Part shown: piece after piece, positions 1-5,946 of the stretch
Layout: each line of letters starts with the position of its first letter
Position numbering within the stretch: position 1 is the first letter of the stretch
Assembly (NCBI GenBank): GCA_025999315.1
Contig: BNXD01000064.1
Location: 1 to 7,577 of the forward strand
Reading direction: 5' to 3'
Length of the DNA stretch: 7,577 nucleotides
DNA from: Bacteroidia bacterium
Lineage (GTDB): Bacteria; Bacteroidota; Bacteroidia; Bacteroidales; Rikenellaceae
Made by a program: the position numbers and the translations under genes
Notes under the pieces: generated by a model
What the model was told of the DNA's origin: nothing
What the model saw: the letters and a program-made list of their open reading frames with translations, nothing else
Databases searched by the model: none

Positions 1-789
1 CCTCTGGGCCGAGCCCACCACGATGTCGGCCCCCCACGCCCCCGGCTCGCGCAGCAGCGCCAGCGAGAGCAGGTCGGCCGCGCACACCACCGTCGCTCCC
101 TGAGCGTGGGCCATCGCCGCCAGCTCGTCATAGTCGCGCAGCTCGCCCGAAGCGGCCGGATACTGCACCAGAACGCCGAACTCCCTGCCGCTGAATTCGT
201 AACTGCGATAGTCGTCGCGCACGATCTCGATGCCGCAACCCTCGCTGCGCGTCAGCAGCACGTCGAGCGTCTGGGGAAAGATGTTCTCGTCGACAAAAAA
301 CTGGTTGCACCCTCGCGCCACGGCCTGCGCCGGGCGAAGGTTCCACGCCATGGTCATCGCTTCGCCCGCCGCCGTCGCCTCGTCGAGCAATCCGCAGCCC
401 GCGATCTCCATCCCGGTCAGCGAGACGATCATGCTCTGGAAGTTGAGCAGCGCCTCGAGCCGTCCCTGCGACACCTCGGCCTGATAGGGAGTGTAGGGGG
501 TATACCACGACGGATTCTCGAAGATGTTGCGCCGGATGACCGCCGGGGTCGCCGTCGGATAATAGCCCATGCCGATAAAGGTGCGGCAGGGGCTGTTGCG
601 TCCGGCCAGCTCTCCGATATGCCGCTCATACTCCCACTCGCTCATGGCCGGCGGCAGCTGCAGCGGCTTTTTCAGTCGGATAGAGGGTGGCAGTGTCTGC
701 TCGAGCAGCTCCTCGAGGGACGACAGGCCCAAAGCTTGCAGCATCGCCGCCCGCTCGTCGTTATTCAAATGGTTGTCGGAGGGCATCAT
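1..789 (-). CDS. gcvP: Glycine dehydrogenase (decarboxylating), N-terminal part, cut by left window edge
   Basis: P-protein of the glycine cleavage system, a cytosolic PLP enzyme that decarboxylates glycine and passes the aminomethyl group to the lipoyl arm of the H-protein. 263 codons are visible from ATG at 789, open to base 1. The translation contains the family block YTPYQAEVSQGRLEALLNFQ, then LLDEATAAGEAM and FPQTLDVLLTRSE, and stops at ADIVVGSAQR. From memory these fit the single-chain form of about 950 aa (as in Bacteroides) better than the split GcvPA form, but the C-terminal half with the PLP lysine is outside the window, so the split form is not excluded. The usual N-terminal RHIG motif is degenerate (NHLNNDERAAML). 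Two tandem ATGs (789 and 786) compete as start; the A-rich leader just upstream fits either. The gene overlaps the end of the small upstream gene by 29 bp, which suggests coupled translation from the shared promoter near 1096. Confidence 0.93.
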   Translation of the reverse strand, partial: MMPSDNHLNNDERAAMLQALGLSSLEELLEQTLPPSIRLKKPLQLPPAMSEWEYERHIGELAGRNSPCRTFIGMGYYPTATPAVIRRNIFENPSWYTPYTPYQAEVSQGRLEALLNFQSMIVSLTGMEIAGCGLLDEATAAGEAMTMAWNLRPAQAVARGCNQFFVDENIFPQTLDVLLTRSEGCGIEIVRDDYRSYEFSGREFGVLVQYPAASGELRDYDELAAMAHAQGATVVCAADLLSLALLREPGAWGADIVVGSAQR

Positions 790-1030
790 TCGATATGTTT
801 TCTTTTTGCGTGCAGTCCAAGCAGCCCTCCGGGGGGCAGAGCTCGCCGATGGGTGAGGGGGCGGAGGCGTCGTGCAGGGCGCAGGTTATGCCGCGCTGTC
901 GCATGTGGCGGTTGGTGGCGATCTCCGAGTCGATGTTGCGCCCCTTGATGATGAGCGTAAGCGATATGGCCACCACGAACAGCCCCACGGCGGCGACAGA
1001 TATGAGAATGACAATGGCCGTGAGCGACAT
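761..1030 (-). CDS. Small single-pass membrane protein with Cys cluster, upstream of gcvP
   Basis: An 89-residue protein of unknown function. Residues 3-28 form one strongly hydrophobic helix (VILISVAAVGLFVVAISLTLII), followed by a basic hinge and a hydrophilic tail. The segment KGRNIDSEIATNRHMRQRGI (29-48) resembles a small hypothetical protein I associate with Bacteroidales, but I cannot name the family. Cysteines lie at 50, 65, 70 and 73, the last three in CPPEGCLDC, so metal binding or a disulfide is possible; this is inference. By the positive-inside rule the basic tail would be cytoplasmic. The ATG at 1030 is the only sensible start. It is the first gene after the leftward promoter, about 50 nt from the predicted transcription start. 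Its last 29 bp overlap gcvP in another frame, and its QKEN codons also supply the A-rich leader of gcvP. It is not a shadow ORF: it has a coherent helix, its own promoter and minimal overlap. Confidence 0.75.
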   Translation of the reverse strand: MSLTAIVILISVAAVGLFVVAISLTLIIKGRNIDSEIATNRHMRQRGITCALHDASAPSPIGELCPPEGCLDCTQKENISNDALRQPFE

Positions 1031-1070
1031 GGCGGGGCGAATTTGGCGGCAGGGAAATTTAGAACGAACT

Positions 1071-1104
1071 CTTGTAGTTATTTCGCCACAAAGTTATAAC
1101 TTTG
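1071..1104 (+). promoter_or_regulatory. Rightward promoter for trkA operon
   Basis: The -7 box TAACTTTG at 1097-1104 matches TAnnTTTG exactly. The best upstream element is CTTG at 1071-1074, 22 nt away, which is weaker and slightly further than ideal. Transcription would start near 1110, leaving a leader of about 15 nt before the trkA ATG at 1126. The -7 box is the right half of the palindrome at 1089-1104. Confidence 0.6.
1089..1104. promoter_or_regulatory. Perfect 16-bp palindrome joining two divergent -7 boxes
   Basis: CAAAGTTATAACTTTG equals its own reverse complement over all 16 bases. Each half is an exact TAnnTTTG -7 element for one direction, so the divergent promoters meet back to back with no gap. 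ACAAAGTT recurs at 1115-1122, where it supplies the leftward -33 box. The two promoters should exclude each other sterically, and the site could also be an operator for a dimeric regulator; both functions are inference. Confidence 0.75.
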
Positions 1105-1119
1105 CCATCTATATACAAA
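1089..1119 (-). promoter_or_regulatory. Leftward Bacteroidetes-type promoter for small ORF-gcvP
   Basis: On the minus strand the -33 box TTTG lies at 1119-1116, followed by a 19-nt spacer and the -7 box TAACTTTG at 1096-1089. This fits the Bacteroidetes housekeeping consensus TTTG / TAnnTTTG at normal spacing. Transcription should start near 1080, giving a leader of about 50 nt before the ATG at 1030. The -33 box lies in the transcribed leader of trkA on the other strand. Confidence 0.7.
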
Positions 1120-1125
1120 GTTGCC

Positions 1126-2466
1126 ATGAAAATAGTTATTTCGGGCGCCGGCGAGGTTGGCATCCACCTGGCCAAGATGCTCAGCGGGGTGAGGCACGAC
1201 ATCATGGTGATCGACGACGAGCCCCGGCGGCTGGAGGATGTTACCGACGTGGCCGACGTGGTGACCATCGAAGGCGATCCGACCAACTTTGCCGTCCTGA
1301 AAAAGGCGGCCGTGCGCAAGGCCGACCTGTTCATCGCCGTCAACCCGCTGGAGAGCTCCAACATCATCTCGGCCATCCTCGCCAAACAGCTGGGGGCCAA
1401 GAAGGCCATCGCACGCATCGACAACAGCGAGTACCTCGAACCCAACAACAAGGAGATGTTCATCAACATGGGCATCGACTATATGTTCTACCCCGAGCAG
1501 GTCGCCGCCATGGAGGTGATCGGGCTGCTGGGCCACACCTCCACCACCGAATATGTCGACTTCTCGGGGGGCAAGCTGACGCTGGTGGTCTTCAGGCTCG
1601 AGCCCGGCTCGCCGCTGGTGGGTCGCACGCTGCTCGAGGTGACCGACGACCGCGAGAGCCTTCCCTACCGCACGGTGGCCATCTCGCGCGAGGGCGACAC
1701 CATCATTCCGCGCGGCAACGACGAGTTCATGGTGGGCGACATGCTCTATGTGATCTCCACTCAGGACTCCACGCACGAGGTGATCGAATTCTCGGGCAAG
1801 AGCAACGTGGAGGTCAACCACATGATGATCCTCGGCGGCGGACGCATCGGCGCGGCGATAGCCTCGGCGCTGCAGGACCAGGTCAACATCAAACTTGTTG
1901 ACTACAACCAGGATAAGGCCTACAAACTGGCCGAGATGCTCGAGAAGACGCTCATCATCCACGAGGACGGGCGCAACATCGACGTGATGATGGAGGAAGG
2001 GCTGCCGGGCATGGATGCCTTTGTGGCCGTTACGGGGCGTTCGGAGACCAACATCCTGGCCGCCATGCTGGCCAAACGGGTGGGCGTCAAGAAGGTGATC
2101 GCCGAGGTGGAGAACCTCAACTATATCAACCTGGCCGAGAGCATGGGGGTCGACACGATCATCAACCGCAAACTCATCACGGCCAGCAACATCTTCCGTT
2201 TCACGATGAGCACCGACGTGCAGGCCATCAAGTGCCTGACTGGTTGCGACGCCGAGGTGCTCGAGTTCATCGTCAAACCCAACTCGCCGGCCACGCGCCA
2301 GCCCATCCGCCATCTGGGTTTTCCCCACAACGCCATCATCGGCGGCATCGTGCGCGGCGACAAGGTCTTCATCGCCGTGGGCAACACCCAGATCAACTCC
2401 TACGACCGCGTGGTGGTCTTCGCCCAGCCCGAAGCCATCCCCAGGATCGGAAAATATTTTAATTGA
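1126..2466 (+). CDS. trkA: Trk potassium uptake system, NAD-binding regulatory subunit TrkA
   Basis: A cytosolic peripheral subunit that binds NAD(H) and ATP or ADP and gates the TrkH/KtrB-type K+ channel in the membrane. The 446 residues are the usual full length for a TrkA with two tandem RCK units. The first RCK-N Rossmann fold begins at residue 3 with the glycine motif SGAGEVG (6-12) and has the acidic strand end VIDDE near 28-32. RCK-C1 covers about 140-225 (KLTLVVFRLEPGSPLVGRTL). The second Rossmann fold has GGGRIG at 237-242, and RCK-C2 occupies the C-terminus (AEVLEFIVKPNSPA onward). ATG 1126 was chosen over an in-frame TTG at 1102 because it starts directly at the first beta strand and the TTG lies inside the -7 box. 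The TrkH partner is not in the window. The next gene begins 8 bp after the stop, so the two are probably cotranscribed. Confidence 0.95.
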   Translation: MKIVISGAGEVGIHLAKMLSGVRHDIMVIDDEPRRLEDVTDVADVVTIEGDPTNFAVLKKAAVRKADLFIAVNPLESSNIISAILAKQLGAKKAIARIDNSEYLEPNNKEMFINMGIDYMFYPEQVAAMEVIGLLGHTSTTEYVDFSGGKLTLVVFRLEPGSPLVGRTLLEVTDDRESLPYRTVAISREGDTIIPRGNDEFMVGDMLYVISTQDSTHEVIEFSGKSNVEVNHMMILGGGRIGAAIASALQDQVNIKLVDYNQDKAYKLAEMLEKTLIIHEDGRNIDVMMEEGLPGMDAFVAVTGRSETNILAAMLAKRVGVKKVIAEVENLNYINLAESMGVDTIINRKLITASNIFRFTMSTDVQAIKCLTGCDAEVLEFIVKPNSPATRQPIRHLGFPHNAIIGGIVRGDKVFIAVGNTQINSYDRVVVFAQPEAIPRIGKYFN

Positions 2467-2474
2467 TTTGCAGT

Positions 2475-2933
2475 ATGGCTACATATCTGAGAAGAGTTTT
2501 TGCATACATCGTCAAGATAGGCGTCTTGATAGGGCTGATCTACCTGGCGATGACATTGACCCACACCACAGCCGTCAACGGCGGCAGCATCTTTGCCGCG
2601 CTCTTCTGTTCGACCAGGGGGATGATCCTCATGGCGTTGCTTCTGGCGCTGGCGCTGGCCAATCCGCGGCTCGGGTTCACCACGCGCCATGTCGCACTCT
2701 CTCTGCCCTCCCAGCGAGAGGCGATGATCAACGCCCTGGCCACCTGCGGCTACAGTCTTGCAAGCGAGGAGGGTGCGACACTTACCTTCCGCGCCGAAAG
2801 CCCCCTCAAGCGGGCGGTCAACCTGTGGGACGAGGCGATCACCGTCAAGGCCGAGGGCAACAGCATCTCTGTCAGCGGCGTGAGGCGCGAAGTGGCCCGG
2901 GCGGTATTCCGCATGGAGACCCTGGCAAGATAG
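2475..2933 (+). CDS. Two-helix membrane protein of unknown function between trkA and ctpA
   Basis: A 152-residue protein that I cannot assign to a named family. It has two hydrophobic segments, about 8-28 (VFAYIVKIGVLIGLIYLAMTL) and 49-63 (GMILMALLLALALAN), separated by a loop of about 20 residues. A soluble C-terminal domain of about 88 residues follows, with alternating beta-like stretches (ATLTFRAES, AITVKAEGNSISVSG) and a basic end (RREVARAVFR). This layout is reminiscent of small inner-membrane proteins with a PH-like (YcxB-type) cytosolic domain, which is only a guess. ATG 2475 is used; an in-frame TTG at 2463 overlaps the trkA stop and is less likely. The close spacing to trkA (8 bp) and ctpA (40 bp) places it in the middle of an operon. 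Codon and base composition match its neighbours. Confidence 0.85.
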   Translation: MATYLRRVFAYIVKIGVLIGLIYLAMTLTHTTAVNGGSIFAALFCSTRGMILMALLLALALANPRLGFTTRHVALSLPSQREAMINALATCGYSLASEEGATLTFRAESPLKRAVNLWDEAITVKAEGNSISVSGVRREVARAVFRMETLAR

Positions 2934-2973
2934 GGGCGGGGAGAGGGCAAAAAAGAAAAATAAAATCCGGCAT

Positions 2974-4644
2974 ATGAAAAAACACATTTCGAGGATCGTC
3001 CTGGCGGCAGTTGTGGCGGTCGGTGCGGTGGCGATGCTCACCGGCGCGCGCAACTCCGATTTTCAGCTGAGCAAGAACATGGAGATACTGCTGAACATGT
3101 ACCGCGACGTGAGCATATTCTATGTCGACACGGTGGATGTCGACAAAATGTTGCACGACGCCGCCGACGGCATGACCAAAAACCTCGATCCCTATACCGA
3201 TTTCATGTCCGCCGAGGAGGTCAAGAATTTCGAGATCATGACCACGGGCAAATATGGCGGCATCGGCGCCATAGTCCGCAAGAAAGGCGACTATGTGGTC
3301 ATTGCCCAACCATACAAAGGTTTCCCGGCCGACAAGGCGGGGCTGAAGATCGGCGATCGCATCATGGAGATCAACGGAGCGAATGTCAAGGGCATGGATG
3401 TCGGCAAGGTGAGCTCGATGCTCAAGGGCGACCCCGGCACCACGCTGAAGGTCAAGGTGCACAGGTTTTACACCGACAAGGAGGAGACGGTGACCATCAA
3501 ACGCCAGAGAATCTCGATCCCGGGCGTGCCCTATTTTGGCTTTGTGGCTCCGGGGATAGGCTACATCCAGCACACCGACTTCTCGGAGGGGTGCAGCGAC
3601 GAGATGCGCAACGCCCTGATGCAGATGAAAAAGTCGGGCGAGCTGAAAGGCCTGGTCATCGACCTTCGCGACAATGGCGGGGGCATCCTGCAGGAGGCTG
3701 TCAAGATCGTCTCGCTCTTCACGGCCAAAGGCACCGAGGTGGTCAGTACGCGGGGGCGGCAGGTGCACTCCAACGAGCGATACGCCACCGCCAGCGAGCC
3801 GCTCGATCTGTCGCTGCCCATCGCCGTGCTGGTCAACAACTCGTCGGCTTCGGCGGCCGAGATCGTCTCGGGGGCGTTGCAGGACCTGGACCGCGCCGTG
3901 GTCATGGGCCGCCGCACCTTCGGCAAGGGACTGGTGCAGACCACGCGCCCCATCGGTTATGGCTCGCTGCTGAAGGTGACCACCGCCAAATATTACATTC
4001 CCAGCGGTCGTTGCATCCAGGCCATCGACTACGCCCACCGCAACGGGAACGGCAGTGTGGCGGCCGTGCCCGACTCGCTGATCGGCGAGTTCCACACCCG
4101 CGCCGGTCGCAAGGTTTACGACGGAGGGGGCATCATGCCCGACGTAACGCTGCCCTCCGAATATGTGAGCCGTTTCGCCATGGTGATATACGGCAAGGGC
4201 TACATCGAGGATTTTGTGGACATATATGTCAAGACCGATCCCCGGACGGTCGACGCCGACGATTTTCATCTGTCGGAGAAGGCCTACCGGGAGTTCGTCG
4301 ACTTCATGAAGGACAAGGATGTCGAGTATCGTTCCGAGACGGGACGCCTGATAGACGAACTGCGCAAAAAGGCCGAGGCCGAGCGTTACATCGACCGCGT
4401 GCGCGACGATCTGGACCGGATGGAGCAACACATCCGCGACGACAGGGACAACAACCTGAATATCTACCGCAAGGAGATAACCGAGATGATCGAGGACGAC
4501 ATCATCCTGCGCAGCAGCTACTCGCAGGGAGTTACGCGCCACAAGCTCAAGAGCGATCCCGATGTGGCGGCCGCCATCCGTCTGCTGGGCGATCGCGACG
4601 AGTATCGCAAGATCGTTACCACGCAGGACACCGCCCGCAAGTAA
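2974..4644 (+). CDS. ctpA: S41-family C-terminal processing peptidase (CtpA/Prc-like), PDZ-containing, exported
   Basis: A serine protease of the tail-specific/carboxy-terminal processing family, expected in the periplasm, where such enzymes trim or degrade envelope proteins from the C-terminus. The 556 aa start with a signal peptide or anchor (residues 1-25: MKKH, hydrophobic core, then TGA). The N-terminal CTP motif NLDPYTDFM follows, then a PDZ domain at about 93-165 (carrying GLKIGDRI), and the S41 core with LVIDLRDNGGG. The catalytic set is visible: Ser293 in SSASAAE, Lys318 in FGKG, and Gln322 four residues later, with the Ser-Lys spacing of 25 typical of Prc. The downstream VYDGGGIMPDV is also typical. 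Residues from about 400 form a charged, probably helical C-terminal extension, as in other Bacteroidetes homologues. The 40-nt gap to the upstream gene is A-rich before the ATG. No lipobox cysteine is seen. The symbol is by family only; the native substrate is unknown. Confidence 0.93.
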   Translation: MKKHISRIVLAAVVAVGAVAMLTGARNSDFQLSKNMEILLNMYRDVSIFYVDTVDVDKMLHDAADGMTKNLDPYTDFMSAEEVKNFEIMTTGKYGGIGAIVRKKGDYVVIAQPYKGFPADKAGLKIGDRIMEINGANVKGMDVGKVSSMLKGDPGTTLKVKVHRFYTDKEETVTIKRQRISIPGVPYFGFVAPGIGYIQHTDFSEGCSDEMRNALMQMKKSGELKGLVIDLRDNGGGILQEAVKIVSLFTAKGTEVVSTRGRQVHSNERYATASEPLDLSLPIAVLVNNSSASAAEIVSGALQDLDRAVVMGRRTFGKGLVQTTRPIGYGSLLKVTTAKYYIPSGRCIQAIDYAHRNGNGSVAAVPDSLIGEFHTRAGRKVYDGGGIMPDVTLPSEYVSRFAMVIYGKGYIEDFVDIYVKTDPRTVDADDFHLSEKAYREFVDFMKDKDVEYRSETGRLIDELRKKAEAERYIDRVRDDLDRMEQHIRDDRDNNLNIYRKEITEMIEDDIILRSSYSQGVTRHKLKSDPDVAAAIRLLGDRDEYRKIVTTQDTARK

Positions 4645-4788
4645 CGCGACGCGGGAGCTGAAACGGCGATGGATGCGGCCCTCCGCCCCAAAAGCGCCAA
4701 GAAGCGCCCCAGAAGCGCAGATTGTGGCTGCGGCTGTGCAGATTTGTGCGAGCAACGATGACAATACTTCTCATATTAGCTTCATCTT

Positions 4789-4811
4789 GCAGTTTTGCTT
4801 GTCAAAACTGC
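4789..4811 (+). repeat. 9-bp hairpin GCAGTTTTG / CAAAACTGC
   Basis: Arms 4789-4797 and 4803-4811 pair perfectly around the 5-nt loop CTTGT. Copy 3 has the same stem (7507-7515 with 7521-7529), and the only change is in the loop (CCTGT). Variation confined to the loop hints that the stem matters, though two copies are little evidence. Confidence 0.8.
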
Positions 4812-4813
4812 CG

Positions 4814-4866
4814 ACTCCCTCGCCCGACAGCGGCTTTTAGCCGCTGTCGGGCGAGGGCGGGGAGTC
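4814..4866 (+). repeat. Long GC-rich stem-loop after ctpA, possible transcript end
   Basis: The arm 4817-4834 (CCCTCGCCCGACAGCGGC) pairs perfectly with 4840-4857. An extra T4835-A4839 pair leaves a TTT loop, giving 19 continuous pairs. Beyond a small G-rich bulge, GACTC at 4814 can pair again with GAGTC at 4862-4866. No T-run follows, so a canonical Rho-independent terminator is not supported. mRNA 3'-end protection or a repeat-borne palindrome is equally likely. Confidence 0.8.
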
Positions 4867-4881
4867 GAAAAACAGATTGTC

Positions 4882-4970
4882 GATTGCAGCCCTCCGCCCC
4901 AAAAGCGCCCCAAAAGCGCCCAAGAAGCACAAGAGTGTGGCTGCGGGCCGCCGACCTCTTCGAGGCCGAA
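4882..4970 (+). repeat. Mosaic intergenic repeat, copy 2 (partial)
   Basis: Begins with GATTGCAGCCC (4882-4892, exact in copy 3 at 7356-7366). Three 11-bp units follow (4900-4932), then AGAGTGTGGCTGCGG (4932-4946, exact at 7416-7430) and CCGACCTCTTCGAGGCCGAA (4951-4970, exact at 7436-7455), which contains a small CCTC-TTC-GAGG hairpin. The two large hairpin modules of copies 1 and 3 are missing. Confidence 0.75.
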
Positions 4971-5058
4971 CCAAACAACTGGGAAATAAATGCTTTATAG
5001 TTATATTCTTTCCAAAGCCCCTTTTTGTGGAACTAATATTCAATTCTTAATTCGCATA
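4971..5058 (+). promoter_or_regulatory. AT-rich leader, probable promoter region of the PASTA-rluD unit
   Basis: This is a sharp drop in GC between the repeats and the PASTA start, as expected for a promoter. Candidate pieces are TTTG at 5024-5027 and a poor -7-like TAATTCGC at 5048-5055, which would leave almost no leader. Another candidate is TATTCTTT near 5004-5011. None matches TAnnTTTG cleanly, so the exact promoter is not resolved. Confidence 0.4.
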
Positions 5059-5946
5059 ATGAATAAGACAATAAAAAAAATCAATCGATACCCCTTTGTG
5101 CGCAACCTTGTGATGGCCCTCTGCGCCCTCATTGCGTTCGCGTTTGTGCTGAGTGTGTTGCTGGGCGTCTTCACGCGACACAACACCCACCGCACCGTTC
5201 CCGATTTTCGGGGGATGCAGATCGACAAGGCGACCAAAGCGGCGCGACGGGCCTCGATGCGCACCTGTGTGGCCGATTCGCTCTTTTTGCCCGCCTACGA
5301 GCCCGGAGTTGTGCTGGAGCAGGTGCCAGCCCCCGGCGCAAAGGTCAAGGCGGGACGCAGGATATTTTTGACCGTCAACTCGACTCACCGCCAAAAGGTC
5401 AGGATACCTTACGTCGCGGGGTTTTCGCTGCGGCAGGCCAAGAACAACCTCGAAGTGGCCGGACTGGAGATCGAAAAACTTGTCTACCGTGGCGACATAG
5501 CCACCAACAACGTCCTCGAGGAGCGCTATGGCAAGACTGTCATCACTCCGAAGACCGACATGGAGGTCGAGGTCGGCCAGGGTGTTACGCTGGTGGTAGG
5601 GCTCGGTCCGGGGGCGACGGCGCAGGCGGTGCCGCGCGTGGTGGGCTTCTCGCTCAAGGAGGCCAAAAGCCGCATCTGGGAGGTGGGGTTCAACGTGGGT
5701 GCGGTGGAGATGGACGAGGGCATAACCCTTCTGAACCAGTCCCAGGCCAAGGTCTACCGGCAAACCCCCGACTATCCCCAGCGGGCGGGCTACGGCGCGC
5801 AGGTCAATATCCGCCTGACCCTCGACCAGACCAGGATCGACCGGGGGATCGACCGCTCGGACGCCGTGGCGCGCAAGGTGGTGCAGGACGAGGAGCAACA
5901 GGATGAAACCGACAGCAAGGATGACACACCGCCCGGCAAGCCCTGA
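5059..5946 (+). CDS. Membrane-anchored protein with three PASTA domains
   Basis: A 295-aa protein with a short basic cytosolic N-terminus, one transmembrane helix (about 17-38, LVMALCALIAFAFVLSVLLGVF) and three periplasmic PASTA domains at about 46-108, 114-182 and 190-254. Each opens with a VP/IP motif (TVPDFRGM, RIPYVAGFSL, AVPRVVGFSL) and ends in a GxxV-type strand. A hydrophilic, acidic tail of about 40 residues follows. PASTA domains bind peptidoglycan fragments or beta-lactams in penicillin-binding proteins and Ser/Thr kinases, but here no kinase or transpeptidase domain is attached. Stand-alone PASTA proteins beside an RluD-type synthase are, from memory, a recurring Bacteroidetes arrangement; the role is probably in the cell envelope. 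ATG 5059 is preferred over an upstream in-frame ATG at 4990 because the latter adds 23 atypical residues before a normal membrane-anchor start. The gene overlaps rluD by 44 bp. Confidence 0.88.
   Translation: MNKTIKKINRYPFVRNLVMALCALIAFAFVLSVLLGVFTRHNTHRTVPDFRGMQIDKATKAARRASMRTCVADSLFLPAYEPGVVLEQVPAPGAKVKAGRRIFLTVNSTHRQKVRIPYVAGFSLRQAKNNLEVAGLEIEKLVYRGDIATNNVLEERYGKTVITPKTDMEVEVGQGVTLVVGLGPGATAQAVPRVVGFSLKEAKSRIWEVGFNVGAVEMDEGITLLNQSQAKVYRQTPDYPQRAGYGAQVNIRLTLDQTRIDRGIDRSDAVARKVVQDEEQQDETDSKDDTPPGKP

Larger units (their letters stand above)
4672..4866 (+). repeat. Mosaic intergenic repeat, copy 1 (long)
   Basis: The modules in order are: a CCCTCCGCCCC lead (from 4679), three units of about 11 bp with consensus NRGAAGCGCCC (4689-4720), TGTGGCTGCGGCTGTGC (4723-4739), a variable linker, TTCATCTTGCAGTTTTGC (4781-4798), a 9-bp hairpin (4789-4811) and a long GC hairpin (4817-4857). 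Copy 3 at 7356-7577 has the same order. Identity is exact over several stretches, for example 4800-4826 with 7518-7544. The 20 bases at 4679-4698 recur exactly at 4890-4909 in copy 2. Confidence 0.75.
4645..5058. other. 414-bp noncoding region with mosaic repeats between ctpA and PASTA gene
   Basis: No convincing gene is present; the open frames here shift with the repeats and have no family features. In order it holds: a 30-nt spacer after the ctpA stop, one long repeat copy (4672-4866) ending in two adjacent hairpins, a second partial copy (4882-4970), and an AT-rich segment (4971-5058) leading to the PASTA gene. The hairpins may end or stabilise the ctpA transcript, though no T-tract follows them. 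Confidence 0.8.

Noticed and set aside
106..948. 280-codon plus-strand frame over gcvP
   Set aside because: It lies opposite clear glycine dehydrogenase motifs, and its protein is Arg/His-rich and low in hydrophobic structure, as expected of a shadow frame.
790..1030. Glycine riboswitch ahead of gcvP
   Set aside because: The interval is coding for the small membrane protein, and the leader upstream of it is only about 50 nt, too short for a tandem glycine aptamer; no aptamer core was seen.
2872..4764. 630-codon open frame on the minus strand opposite ctpA
   Set aside because: It has no family motifs, lies fully antisense to a gene with intact catalytic residues, and is explained by GC-rich codon bias keeping the opposite frame open. 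Similar antisense frames at 1078-2328, 5047-6396 and 5804-7408 are rejected for the same reason.
4817..4857. Canonical Rho-independent terminator for ctpA
   Set aside because: The stem is very strong but is followed by GCGGGGAGTCGAAAAA rather than a T-tract; termination remains possible but not shown.
4672..4970. CRISPR array
   Set aside because: The repeated units are 11 bp with no spacers between them, and the larger copies are diverged mosaics; there are no cas genes.
4722..5000. Small frames across the repeat region (4562-4840, 4722-5000, 4795-4989, 4837-5043)
   Set aside because: They run through hairpins and 11-bp units, shift frame between copies, and their peptides (for example ALLGRRAA-like) only reflect the repeat.
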